Below are positions 17,921 through 26,269 of a DNA stretch of 64,000 bases, in pieces. Below the pieces are notes generated by a model. That model saw only the letters and a program-made list of their open reading frames with translations, made no database searches and had not been told where the DNA came from. The first letter of the stretch is position 1, and every line of letters begins with the position of its first letter. The DNA comes from Terriglobales bacterium. GTDB lineage: Bacteria; Acidobacteriota; Terriglobia; Terriglobales; Acidobacteriaceae. Where the stretch lies: assembly GCA_015654835.1 (NCBI GenBank), contig JAATGG010000241.1, positions 1 through 64,000 on the forward strand, in the 5' to 3' direction. The position numbers and the translations under genes were made by a program.

Positions 17921-19502
17921 AGAACCGCGAAGCCCCGTCCGTCACTGTGATCGTGGCACGAACCTCCTGTTCCGGGTGTCAACCCTATGTGTCTTGTTTG
18001 GGCTTTCTTCCCTTCTCCCGGCACAAGAGCCAAGCCAACAAAGTCTTTCGCAGCAGATGGTAAAGCTTGCTGAGGCTATGGCCCGGACCCGCGCTCAGAT
18101 GGAGGAGTCGCAGCGGCAGCTCGATGAGATGCAGAAGCAGTTGTCTGCGCTGCAGAGTCAGATCGTGCATGGGGAGTCCGCCACATCGAGTTCCTCGCCT
18201 TCCCCCCTTCCCTCGGCAACATGCCAACCCGCATCGGGAGCCACGCTCTGCCCGGCGAATCCCGCTCTGGAGGACCTGAAGGAACGCGAAGCGATGTTAG
18301 AAACGCAGGTCGCAACGCATGATCAAACTAAGGTCGAAAGCCAATCGAAATACCCTGTAAAGATCACGGGAATGCTTCTGTTCACCGGGTTCACGAATAC
18401 AAGCCAGGTCGACCTTCCCGCCACTCCGACTTTGGCACTCCCCGGCAGCGGCAGTACCGGCGCTACGATCAAGCAGACCATTCTCGGCTTTGATGCGCGC
18501 GGACCCCATTTATTCGGAGCGCAAAGTTACGCGTCCTTGCGTGTCGATTTTGGTGGCAGTCCTCAGCCCAGCAGTTCGGCCGCGACCTACTCCGGGCTTT
18601 ACGGAACCAACGACAGCCTCATTCGGCTGCGCACCGCGCGGGCAGCCCTTAAATGGGATCGCACTGAAGCTTATTTTTCGCTCGATCGCCCGATCGTGAG
18701 TCCCGATACGCCGACTTCGCTCACAGCCGTCGCGGAGCCGGCACTCGCTTGGTCAGGCAACTTGTGGACTTGGAACCCGCAATTGGGCGTAAGCCGGGAG
18801 CTTAATTTTTCCCGTACGCATAGCCTGCTTCTTGAAGGGGCACTGATCGACATTGGAGATGCGCCCGGTCAACCCTCGCTCTCCACCTCTACGACCGCAA
18901 GCACCTCTGAAAACAGCCGGTGGCCTGGCGTAGAAGCCCGTCTCGCTCTTCTGGGCGCCCCCCGCGACGACAATCGGGATCACCTGGGCATCGGCGGAAT
19001 ATTCGCCCGTCATCGTACTTCTTTCAACTATGGCTTCGATACGTGGGCCGGGACAATCGACGAACGAATCAGCCTGCCTGCCCACTTTGAGTTCTCTGGA
19101 AGCGCGTATCGCGGTCAGGCTCTGGGAGGGCTCGGCGGCGGAGCTTACAAGGACTTCGGCTATCGCATAGATTCCGACTCGCCCGGCAATTACTACTGCC
19201 GTCCACTCAGCGACGTAGGGGGGTGGACTCAGTTGAAGCAGAAGCTGAGTCAGCGTCTGGAATTCAATGGCGCCCTCGGATTCGACCAAGTGTTCGCCAA
19301 CGAATTGCGCCACTATTTCGTAGACGGAGGCACGATTTATCAGAACCTCGCCAGAAATCGCACCTACACTGGAAATGTGATCTTCAGCCCTAGCAGTTAT
19401 CTCCTCTTTTCTCTTGAGTACCGCCGGCTTGAGAGTACGCCCGTCATAGGCAACGGCTCTCAAAGCAACATCATTGGTCTCGGCGCGGGTTATCGATTCT
19501 GA
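17901..19502 (+). CDS. outer-membrane porin-like beta-barrel protein
   Basis: 533 residues from the ATG at 17901 (the frame is open from 17853 but inside the kinase gene). A signal region ending in SSLLPAQ is followed by a coiled coil (AEAMARTRAQMEESQRQLDE) and then a long run of alternating beta strands typical of trimeric porins. It ends in aromatic GLGAGYRF with a terminal Phe, the usual signature for barrel assembly. Porins with a leading coiled coil include the OprO/OprP type, but specific pore residues cannot be recognised here. Coupled to the kinase upstream and sharing TGATG with the cupredoxin downstream, so its substrate may relate to the sensed signal. Confidence 0.8.
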   Translation: METFRSREPRSPVRHCDRGTNLLFRVSTLCVLFGLSSLLPAQEPSQQSLSQQMVKLAEAMARTRAQMEESQRQLDEMQKQLSALQSQIVHGESATSSSSPSPLPSATCQPASGATLCPANPALEDLKEREAMLETQVATHDQTKVESQSKYPVKITGMLLFTGFTNTSQVDLPATPTLALPGSGSTGATIKQTILGFDARGPHLFGAQSYASLRVDFGGSPQPSSSAATYSGLYGTNDSLIRLRTARAALKWDRTEAYFSLDRPIVSPDTPTSLTAVAEPALAWSGNLWTWNPQLGVSRELNFSRTHSLLLEGALIDIGDAPGQPSLSTSTTASTSENSRWPGVEARLALLGAPRDDNRDHLGIGGIFARHRTSFNYGFDTWAGTIDERISLPAHFEFSGSAYRGQALGGLGGGAYKDFGYRIDSDSPGNYYCRPLSDVGGWTQLKQKLSQRLEFNGALGFDQVFANELRHYFVDGGTIYQNLARNRTYTGNVIFSPSSYLLFSLEYRRLESTPVIGNGSQSNIIGLGAGYRF

Positions 19503-20224
19503 TGCGACCATCTCAATCAGGTATGTTCCTATCTTGCCTCTTCGCGCTCCTGGTCGCGTGCTCGTCTCTGCGCGCGCAAGACACCTCTATGCCGGAAGCT
19601 GGCGTCGATATCCGGCTCATTCTTAGCTCGGGCGGACAGGATAAGGAGCACCTCGCGCCCGTCGTCGTCTGGGCAGAACCAATGCCGGGAACTCCCTCGG
19701 CTCCCTTCATTCCACGCGACCACTACAGGCTCTTGCAAAAAAACCGCACGTTCGTTCCGCACCTCCAGGTCATCCCCGTCGGAAGCGCAGTCCAGTTCCC
19801 CAACGCCGATCCTTTTTTCCATAACGTATTTTCGCTCTTCGATGGCAAGCGCTTCGATCTCGGCCTCTACGAGGCGGGAACAAGCAAGTCGGTCACTTTT
19901 TCTCACGAGGGAATTTCTTATATCTTCTGCAACATTCATCCCGAGATGAGCGCGGTCGTCGTGGCGCTTTCCACGCCGCTCTATGCAATCACCGACGCGA
20001 ATCATTCCGCCGCGATTCGCAACGTCCCTCCCGGAAGCTACACCCTGCATATCTGGGTCGAGGGAGTTCGTCAGATCGATCTCGATAAGTTGACCCGCAC
20101 AATCCATGTCGACTCTCACGCTCTCGATCTCGGCCAAGTTCGCGTTCCCACCAGCGAAATAGGAAAGGGCCACACCAACAAGTTCGGCAAAGCGTATGAG
20201 CCCGGTTCCCATACACCCTACTAA
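19502..20224 (+). CDS. plastocyanin-like cupredoxin domain protein
   Basis: 240 residues with a signal peptide ending near SLRAQ. The cupredoxin core shows a complete type 1 copper set: His107 in FPNADPFFHNVFS, then Cys143, His146 and Met149 in FCNIHPEM. After this the chain continues with a beta-sandwich-like segment (IRNVPPGSYTLHIWVEG), a carboxypeptidase-regulatory-like fold common in similar exported proteins. It probably carries electrons or binds copper outside the inner membrane. It is the last gene of the two-component/porin operon (overlap TGATG) and converges with ribH. Confidence 0.82.
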   Translation: MRPSQSGMFLSCLFALLVACSSLRAQDTSMPEAGVDIRLILSSGGQDKEHLAPVVVWAEPMPGTPSAPFIPRDHYRLLQKNRTFVPHLQVIPVGSAVQFPNADPFFHNVFSLFDGKRFDLGLYEAGTSKSVTFSHEGISYIFCNIHPEMSAVVVALSTPLYAITDANHSAAIRNVPPGSYTLHIWVEGVRQIDLDKLTRTIHVDSHALDLGQVRVPTSEIGKGHTNKFGKAYEPGSHTPY

Positions 20225-20331
20225 CCAGACTTCGAATATCTGCCAGAACCTTTCTGTATTCCTCCACCAAGCGCCGCGGATCGGGAACGCTCTCGTCTGC
20301 ACCGCATCGTGTAGCACACTTCACGGTGCCC

Positions 20332-20736
20332 TCACTCGCTCAGCATGTGGTGCACGGCAAGAACAGCAGCACGCGCATAAGGCTCTAGTCTTGAGGCAAT
20401 CTGCGGTGGATCGATCTCCGGCCCCAGGATTGCCGTGCCAATGGGTGCCATGAAGGAAAGCTGCAAGCCGATGAGGGCTTCTGTAACTGCATGAGCCATA
20501 ACCAGCCCATGCTTCGTTTCACCTCGCTCGATGATTCCCAATATTGCCAGTCCGCTCAGCCCTCCCTTCATTAGCAGGCGTTTCGCTGCCAGCGGTGCCT
20601 CCATCATGCCTGGTATCCATACTTCATCGGCCACCTCAAGTCCACACTCCTTCGCGCTCCTACGCGCCTCTTCTTTCATGACCTCCGCCTCTGCTCGATG
20701 AAACCTCGCTAGCACCAGTCCGATACGATGGGACAC
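20332..20736 (-). CDS. ribH: lumazine synthase paralogue of archaeal type
   Basis: 134 residues. The chain has the lumazine synthase landmarks: LARFH at the N-terminus, IPGMMEAPLAAKRLL (equivalent of PGxxExP), and GIIERGETKH, whose final His matches the catalytic histidine. The second half (MAHAVTEALIGLQLSFMAPIG) and its ending resemble archaeal RibH, as I recall it, more than the bacterial version with its GVLTT...QA motif. The family condenses 5-amino-6-ribitylaminouracil with dihydroxybutanone phosphate to dimethylribityllumazine. It is divergent from the altered RibBA gene, with sites D and E between. Probably a specialised paralogue, with the housekeeping copy elsewhere; that is inference. 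Confidence 0.82.
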   Translation of the reverse strand: MSHRIGLVLARFHRAEAEVMKEEARRSAKECGLEVADEVWIPGMMEAPLAAKRLLMKGGLSGLAILGIIERGETKHGLVMAHAVTEALIGLQLSFMAPIGTAILGPEIDPPQIASRLEPYARAAVLAVHHMLSE

Positions 20737-20811
20737 GCCCCCTCCTCATAGTTCAATGATGGAGCAATATGGCTCCAACTCATGATAAGTATGGCCATTT
20801 TCCACTTATCG

Positions 20812-20840
20812 ATTGCCACGGTATTGTCACACCTTTGTTT
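20812..20840 (+). promoter_or_regulatory. Pho-box-like triple repeat, site D
   Basis: ATTGCCA (20812), ATTGTCA (20823) and TTTGTTT (20834) follow each other at exact 11-bp steps in the ribH-ribBA divergent gap, 75 bp before the ribH start and reading toward ribBA. Confidence 0.55.
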
Positions 20841-20891
20841 CTATATATCGATACATCCCACCTTCAGAGCCGCACAGATTGAAGCAATAGA

Positions 20892-20909
20892 ACGACAAAT
20901 GGATGACAA
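20892..20909 (-). promoter_or_regulatory. Pho-box-like direct repeat, site E
   Basis: ACGACAA (20892) and ATGACAA (20903) are 11 bp apart, in the orientation opposite to site D, 124 bp before the preferred ribBA start. The D (forward) / E (reverse) pairing recurs as G/H in the next divergent gap. No RFN (FMN riboswitch) element is visible before either rib gene. Confidence 0.5.
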
Positions 20910-21033
20910 CTCATCCCTGCGATCGCACGCATTATTCCTATAGTGGCTCTACACTTCGAGCAGGCTCGGGACCTCTATATCTCGGCGGCCTGAAGTGAGA
21001 ACGCACGGATGCCGCATGGAGAATGGAGCAGCT

Positions 21034-22230
21034 ATGCCGACGCCCTTTGTCACTGTCCCGGAAGCGCTGGATGAATTCGCGCGCGGGCGCATGATCGTTG
21101 TGGTAGACGACGAAGATCGCGAGAACGAGGGCGATCTCACCCTTGCTGCGGATTTCGTAACGCCCGAGGCCATCAATTTCATGGCGAAATTTGGACGCGG
21201 CCTCATCTGCCTCACGTTGACTGAGGATCGCGCCGACCATCTGCATCTTGGGCCCATGTCCCATGAGAATACCTCCCGCTTCGGAACGGCCTTCACCGCA
21301 AGCATCGAAGCAAAAGAAGGTGTAACCACCGGTATCTCCGCTCACGACCGCGCTCACACGATCCGCGTTGCCATTGATCCACACTCAACGACAGAAGACT
21401 TGGCTCGCCCCGGCCACGTGTTCCCACTCAGGGCTCGCAAGGGCGGCGTCTTGGTGCGGCCAGGGCAAACGGAGGCCTCGGTGGACTTGGCGCGCCTCGC
21501 CGGCCTCACTCCTGCCGGGGTGATCTGCGAGATCATGAAAGACGACGGTACAATGGCCCGCGTGCCCGACCTGATCGCGTTTTGCCGCACGCACGGATTA
21601 AAGATGCTCACCGTCGCCGAACTGATTCGTTACCGTCGCGAAAACGAGATCAACATTCGAAGGGCGGAAGAACAAATACTGGCCACTCAATTTGGCGATT
21701 TTCGCGCCATCTCCTATAAAAGCAATATCCACGACGATGAGTCGTACACCGCGCTAGTTGTCGGCGATGTAGAAACCGCCGATTCCGTGCTTGTGCGGAT
21801 TCACACGCAGTGTCTTCTCGGAGACGTCTTCGGTAACTCGCTCTGCAAATGTAGGCAGCTAATCGAACAGAGCCTTAGCGTCCTCGCAGAGGAGGGGCAT
21901 GGCGTCCTGGTTTATCTACACAGTTTCGGACGCAGTTCGAGTAAAGAAGAAGCAGCGGCCCCGGCGAGCATCACCTGCACCTCCAGGCAGTTCGATAGCA
22001 CCGCAGAACGAGCCCATGAAGAAAGAGATCTCCGCGCAAAAGCTCTTGCCATGCAGATCTTGGGTGACCTTGGAATTCGCAATGTTCGCCTGTTGGCGAA
22101 TGCACCGGCCCAGGTCCCGTCTCTCCACGGCCTCAATCTCCAAATCGTAGAGCGTGTTCTCCTCCCTATGCAGAGTCCACGCCACATTCCTTCCATCTTT
22201 GAAAATGATCATGCGCTGAGCAGTCTATAG
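21034..22230 (+). CDS. ribBA: RibBA-like protein with altered active sites
   Basis: 398 residues from the ATG at 21034 (GGAG five bases upstream; in-frame GTG 20995 and ATG 21016 are weaker). The N-terminal half is a DHBP synthase (RibB) domain with [25 protein letters not shown] and [10 protein letters not shown]. The metal-binding His of the usual GHTEA motif is Gln145 here ([10 protein letters not shown]). The C-terminal half is GTP cyclohydrolase II-like and keeps the three zinc cysteines (Cys260, Cys271, Cys273), but the catalytic EGRGIGL and DTxEAN segments are gone, replaced by [11 protein letters not shown] and unrelated sequence, and TNNPxK is ANAPAQ. Both activities may be lost or changed. 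An intact separate RibA lies at 31476-32207. It could serve the nearby biosynthetic cluster. Confidence 0.85.
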   Translation: MPTPFVTVPEALDEFARGRMIVVVDDEDRENEGDLTLAADFVTPEAINFMAKFGRGLICLTLTEDRADHLHLGPMSHENTSRFGTAFTASIEAKEGVTTGISAHDRAHTIRVAIDPHSTTEDLARPGHVFPLRARKGGVLVRPGQTEASVDLARLAGLTPAGVICEIMKDDGTMARVPDLIAFCRTHGLKMLTVAELIRYRRENEINIRRAEEQILATQFGDFRAISYKSNIHDDESYTALVVGDVETADSVLVRIHTQCLLGDVFGNSLCKCRQLIEQSLSVLAEEGHGVLVYLHSFGRSSSKEEAAAPASITCTSRQFDSTAERAHEERDLRAKALAMQILGDLGIRNVRLLANAPAQVPSLHGLNLQIVERVLLPMQSPRHIPSIFENDHALSSL

Positions 22231-22418
22231 TTTGGATTTCAGCTTGATAGGCCAGCGCAAACGGCTCGCTGGGCATCTATAGCCTTTTTGGAATAGGTGC
22301 AGGCCGAAAGCGCACATTGAGTATTTTTTCTCATAAAGCTGGATAAATAATTCGTATATCTACATCGTCCGGCTGGTAAGGAACGTCCTGCGACACTGAC
22401 TCCCCTAAGATATATGCA

Positions 22419-22456
22419 TATCAGGACACGGCCTTAATTGAAGCCGTGTCCTGATA
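22419..22456. terminator. perfect 14-bp hairpin between convergent genes
   Basis: TATCAGGACACGGC and its exact reverse complement flank a 10-base loop. It lies between the convergent ribBA-like and epimerase genes. There is no clear T-run on either side, so it may stop transcription in both directions or act otherwise. Confidence 0.6.
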
Positions 22457-22513
22457 CGAAATCGTCAACAATTTCGATTGTTAGATCCCACGCCAACAGA
22501 AAGCAGAATATGC

Positions 22514-23548
22514 TCACGCGGTGAGAACGCGGCCCGTGTGCAACTCTTGGGACCGTGCTCGAACAGATGCGGAACCGCCCACCATCATCTCTTTCTCGAT
22601 CCAGCGATAGGTTCTCTCCAGACCGTCGCGAAGTCGAATCGACGGCTCCCAGCCAAGCCGTTGCATGATCAGCGAATTGTCGCTGTTGCGCCCCATCACT
22701 CCCCTGGGCGCATCCAGATGATAGATTCTCTTTAACCGTACACCGGCGATCTCTTCGACGATATCCACTAACCCATTGATCGTGACAATCTCGCTCGAAC
22801 CGAGATTGATCGGTTCATCGATATCGCTGTTCATAATCAATTCGGTTCCCTGGATACAGTCATCGATATACATGAAGCTTCGTGTTTGCTGTCCGTCTCC
22901 CCAGATGTGGATGTCAGGAATCCCGGACATTTTTGCTTCAATCACTTTCCGGCAGATAGCCGCCGGCGCCTTTTCCCTGCCGCCTGTCCAGGTTCCATTC
23001 GGGCCGTATACGTTGTGGTAGCGCGCCACCCGGCAGGTCAAGTTAGACTCCTCGTCGAAGTGATGGCACATACGCTCGCTAAAGAGTTTTTCCCAGCCGT
23101 AGCCATCCTCCGGAAGAGCAGGGTATGCATCCGATTCCTTGAGTGCACTTACATCGGCTCCCGTCTGCCTTGTTGCGTTGTAAACGCACGCGGACGAAGC
23201 ATAAAAGAACCTTTCCACGCCGGCATCCTTGGCCGCAGAAACCATGTGCGTACTTGTAAGCACATTGAGCATGCAACTAAGTCTGTTCTTCTCAATGAAC
23301 CCCATCCCGCCCATGTCCGCCGCAAGCTGATAGACCAGGTCCATGCCTTCAACCGCTGTGGAACAGCTCGCTTTCTCGCTGAGATCGAGTGAGACATTTT
23401 CGACCTCATCCTCTACCTGAAACCAATCTTCCAGCGGCTTGATATCGACGGCCCTGACAACCTGCACTCCACGTTTCAAGAGACCTTTCACCAGGTGGCC
23501 GCCAATAAAGCCACCAGCGCCACAGACCACTGCTTTTTGGTTGTTCAT
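22514..23548 (-). CDS. GDP-mannose 3,5-epimerase-like SDR enzyme
   Basis: 344 residues of the extended short-chain dehydrogenase fold. Evidence includes GAGGFIGGHL (about 10-19) for NAD binding, SSACVYN, and the catalytic YGWEK in DGYGWEKLFSE. Stretches that mark GDP-mannose 3,5-epimerase in particular are YQLAADMGGMGFI, YHNVYGPNGTWTGGREKAP and MGRNSDNSLI. Plant GME makes GDP-L-galactose and GDP-L-gulose; a bacterial homologue (BlmG) makes the L-gulose unit of bleomycin. Here it could supply an unusual L-sugar to the exopolysaccharide or to the neighbouring GT1. The ATG at 23548 is preceded by GGAG; the longer frame to 23632 lacks similarity. Confidence 0.85.
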   Translation of the reverse strand: MNNQKAVVCGAGGFIGGHLVKGLLKRGVQVVRAVDIKPLEDWFQVEDEVENVSLDLSEKASCSTAVEGMDLVYQLAADMGGMGFIEKNRLSCMLNVLTSTHMVSAAKDAGVERFFYASSACVYNATRQTGADVSALKESDAYPALPEDGYGWEKLFSERMCHHFDEESNLTCRVARYHNVYGPNGTWTGGREKAPAAICRKVIEAKMSGIPDIHIWGDGQQTRSFMYIDDCIQGTELIMNSDIDEPINLGSSEIVTINGLVDIVEEIAGVRLKRIYHLDAPRGVMGRNSDNSLIMQRLGWEPSIRLRDGLERTYRWIEKEMMVGGSASVRARSQELHTGRVLTA

Positions 23549-23661
23549 GGGTAACTCCACATTGTCATTTGTGATGAAGAAACTGTTGAAGCGAGCACGA
23601 TGCCGTCCGGATTCGCCCGTCCATCGACTCAACCTAAGATATAAATAAAGACCTGAATGAA

Positions 23662-23690
23662 ATTGTCACAGGATGGTTATCGTATTGTCT
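23662..23690 (+). promoter_or_regulatory. Pho-box-like triple repeat, site F
   Basis: ATTGTCA (23662), ATGGTTA (23673) and ATTGTCT (23684) are at exact 11-bp steps, 113 bp upstream of the epimerase start. It is the only thing I can identify in the 352-bp gap 23549-23900 between the epimerase and dioxygenase genes. Confidence 0.5.
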
Positions 23691-23900
23691 TTAGCTAAAA
23701 ACAGCGGATCGGAAATAGCTGCCCGATCCGCCTGTCCTCATCGCAAATAATAGATATGCAGCATGGACGCTTCCGAGTTACGGCCCGGATAAGCAGCGAA
23801 GCGCCGCGAGTATCTCTGTGCTATGCCCTGAAATACCCGTGATGCGTCATTCGCGGTGCCAGCGAGATGATAAAAGAGTTCGCTACCCAGCTACTCTGAG

Positions 23901-24839
23901 TCAATCCAACTGGCTCACTATCCTGCCGTACTTTGCTCGCGCCGCGGGCGACGCGGCTGTCTGCGCCAACACTTCCAATTCCGCCTTCGATGGTTTGAAA
24001 TTGAGCGGCATCTGTTTCCAATAAAACTTGAGATCATCCGCTTGCCATCCGGCATACGTCTTCTCCCAAGACTTTCCCGACTCTCCTGCAAATACCAAGT
24101 TGGCAGGATTCAGAGAGCGGCTTGCATCCTGAAACCTGCAATCGATGGAAAGACGAAGCTGCTCTGACACGTTCGGAGAAGCTGCGTGCACAGTCATGCT
24201 ATGGAAGATCAGCACATCGCCCGCTCCCACATCGCCACCAGCCCATTCATCTCCTGCCGCCATGCCCGCGGGGATTTCAGGAACTCGCAGATTTTCTCGG
24301 TCATGCTTTTGAATTCCAAAACGATGAGACCCTTCAAGAATCCTGAGAGGTCCCACACAAACCGGGCAATCATGCAGAGGAATCCACACGGTAAAGCACT
24401 CCGCGTCGCCCCCCATAAATTCATAATCCTGATGAGGATGCACAACCAATTGCTCGCAACGAGGAAAAATCAAACGCCCGATTGGCTTCGGATGCACAAA
24501 TGCCTGTTCGCCCACAATCATCTTCATCACTCTGCGCAATGCGTGGTGATGGGGCAGCGCATGAAACGATTCCAAATTGAAAACCTGTTGATAGACCCGT
24601 TTGAATGCCGGGTCTGGGTCGCCGCACGCAGCATCGATATTCGCCATCCGCTCCGCAGGATCGTGATTCTGCAGCAGCCACCCTGCCGCCGACAAGACCC
24701 GCGTAACATCGTTGAGAACGGAAGTGACCGCATCATTGGGCAACAGGCCGCGAACTAATACATATCCTTTGGAACTGATCTCTTGTTGCATCGCCTCCGG
24801 CGTAAGCTCGCCTGCGTGAGTTTGATGAAATGACTTCAT
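23901..24839 (-). CDS. phytanoyl-CoA dioxygenase family Fe(II)/2-oxoglutarate oxygenase
   Basis: 312 residues. The iron-binding facial triad is visible: His136 and Asp138 in VVHPHQDYEF and His218 in SMTVHAASPN. Arg229 (EQLRLSIDCRFQ) is placed to bind 2-oxoglutarate. EGSHRFG is also typical of the PhyH group. Bacterial members often hydroxylate small molecules in secondary metabolism. The substrate is unknown; its place between the epimerase and the HPr-kinase-like gene, with the same type of upstream repeats, ties it to the biosynthetic block. It starts at ATG 24839, preceded by GAGGATAAGCC. Confidence 0.88.
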   Translation of the reverse strand: MKSFHQTHAGELTPEAMQQEISSKGYVLVRGLLPNDAVTSVLNDVTRVLSAAGWLLQNHDPAERMANIDAACGDPDPAFKRVYQQVFNLESFHALPHHHALRRVMKMIVGEQAFVHPKPIGRLIFPRCEQLVVHPHQDYEFMGGDAECFTVWIPLHDCPVCVGPLRILEGSHRFGIQKHDRENLRVPEIPAGMAAGDEWAGGDVGAGDVLIFHSMTVHAASPNVSEQLRLSIDCRFQDASRSLNPANLVFAGESGKSWEKTYAGWQADDLKFYWKQMPLNFKPSKAELEVLAQTAASPAARAKYGRIVSQLD

Positions 24840-24931
24840 GGCTTATCCTCCGCCGCACCGCCAGTCACGGTTGCGACATAATGCCAACATAGCGAGAAAC
24901 TACAATAATGGTGTCTCCAGATCTTCTGGTC

Positions 24932-24949
24932 CGCGTCAGTCAATTGTCA
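24932..24949 (+). promoter_or_regulatory. Pho-box-like repeat, site G
   Basis: ATTGTCA at 24943 with a partial unit CGCGTCA 11 bp before it; two further weak units (24921, 24910) keep the same phase. It lies 92 bp before the dioxygenase start in the divergent 352-bp gap 24840-25191. Confidence 0.4.
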
Positions 24950-25031
24950 TGATTGCTTCCATTCATGCCCGCAGCAAATGGTCTCTCCAACTGTCAGCAT
25001 CATTCGCAGATATGCATCAGTGGCATGGAAT

Positions 25032-25060
25032 CGACAATCGCATTACCTCATGATGACAAT
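25032..25060 (-). promoter_or_regulatory. Pho-box-like repeat, site H
   Basis: CGACAAT (25032) and TGACAAT (25054) are 22 bp apart with a weak middle unit at 25043. It lies 131 bp before the HPr-kinase-like gene, with orientation opposite to site G. Confidence 0.45.
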
Positions 25061-25191
25061 GTGCGATTGCGCACAATCTAATCTCTCTGTAGCTCATAGG
25101 ACCCATCCGGCGAGTTCCGGCTTGGGTCGCGCGAATCGCTTAACGATGTACAGATGTATGGGCAAAATTCACTTACGAAAGAAGGGCGCGC

Positions 25192-26208
25192 ATGACACCA
25201 GAGCTTACCTCTGAGCCAGTTTCACGGCCTTTAGAAGATCGACGTCCACCAAAGTCGCAGGACGCGCTTCTTTGGAATATGGCGCTCCCCTTGTGCGCAA
25301 AATTCTACCCCCTCGGCTTCTCAGTGGAAATCCTGACTAACGATCCGGAGGTATTAGATGCGGCCGCCGAAAGCTTTGGCCATGTGCTCACGTGTCGGGC
25401 ACAGACAGCTTTGCAAGTGCGCATTGGCATTAGCCAGCGCGAAGATGATGAATATCTCCCTGAGCCGACACGTCGAGAATATAACCACCTTTACTCGCTC
25501 GTCGCCAACCCAAACAACCAGGCAATGCTTGATCTCAAGTCCCATACAAGCTTTGCTTGGCTTACCAAATCCGCGCTAAAAAATCGCCTCTATTTTCGGC
25601 ATAACTTTCTTGAAAAAATGGTATATCTTCTCCTCGGTGCCTCGGTTGTTACTGATTTACACGCAGCGTGTATCAGCCAAGAGGGCAAGGGAATTCTACT
25701 CTGCGGTGACTCCGGTGCAGGCAAATCGACCCTGGCCTATGCTTGCGCACGTTCGGGATGGACTTACACCTCTGACGATACAACCTACCTCATCAATGAA
25801 TCGCCAATCCCTTGTGTAATCGGACATGCCCACCGCGTCCGTTTCCGGCCGGCCGCCAAAGCGCTCTTTCCCGAGTTGGGACCTCACTCGATCACGCCGC
25901 GCATGGAAGGGAAACCGTCCATCGAGGTTCCAGTCTCGAAACTTCTGTCTCTCTCTACACGGAACGAAGTCGAAGTGCATGCCGTTGTCTATCTCAATCG
26001 TCATATGTCCGCCACGCCACGCCTCATTTCTCTTCCGCAAGGCACGGCCATGCGGCGTATGCGGGAGGATCTTTATTCCGCCGGCGAGATTCGCGCCCAA
26101 CACGAGAAGATACTCGATGTATTCTCAAACATCCCCACATATGAATTGCAATATTGCGCTCTCCAAGATGGAATCGACCAACTTGGGATTCTCGCAAAGG
26201 GTCTCTAA
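25192..26208 (+). CDS. HPr-kinase-like P-loop protein
   Basis: 338 residues. The N-terminal 160 residues have no clear family. The C-terminal half has the HPr kinase/phosphorylase type P-loop GDSGAGKST (172-180) followed by YTSDD, the usual acidic motif a short way downstream. Length, lack of the HprK N-domain and context argue against a real phosphotransferase-system regulator. Related kinases occur with lasso-peptide or sugar-transfer genes, where some phosphorylate a peptide or small molecule, but I see no precursor peptide or lasso cyclase here. It may phosphorylate an intermediate of the neighbouring pathway. AAGAAGGG before the ATG supports the start. Confidence 0.75.
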   Translation: MTPELTSEPVSRPLEDRRPPKSQDALLWNMALPLCAKFYPLGFSVEILTNDPEVLDAAAESFGHVLTCRAQTALQVRIGISQREDDEYLPEPTRREYNHLYSLVANPNNQAMLDLKSHTSFAWLTKSALKNRLYFRHNFLEKMVYLLLGASVVTDLHAACISQEGKGILLCGDSGAGKSTLAYACARSGWTYTSDDTTYLINESPIPCVIGHAHRVRFRPAAKALFPELGPHSITPRMEGKPSIEVPVSKLLSLSTRNEVEVHAVVYLNRHMSATPRLISLPQGTAMRRMREDLYSAGEIRAQHEKILDVFSNIPTYELQYCALQDGIDQLGILAKGL

Positions 26209-26269
26209 ATCGGTGATCGATTAAAAATGAACAGCAAGCCTGAATATTGCTCATCCTTTTTAAATAAGT

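Noticed and set aside
20737-21033. FMN riboswitch before ribBA/ribH
   Set aside because: No RFN consensus segments are visible on either strand; only the 11-bp-spaced repeats are seen.
24840-26269. Lasso-peptide cluster suggested by the HPr-kinase-like gene
   Set aside because: No precursor peptide, asparagine-synthetase-like cyclase, PqqD-like protein or protease was found around it.
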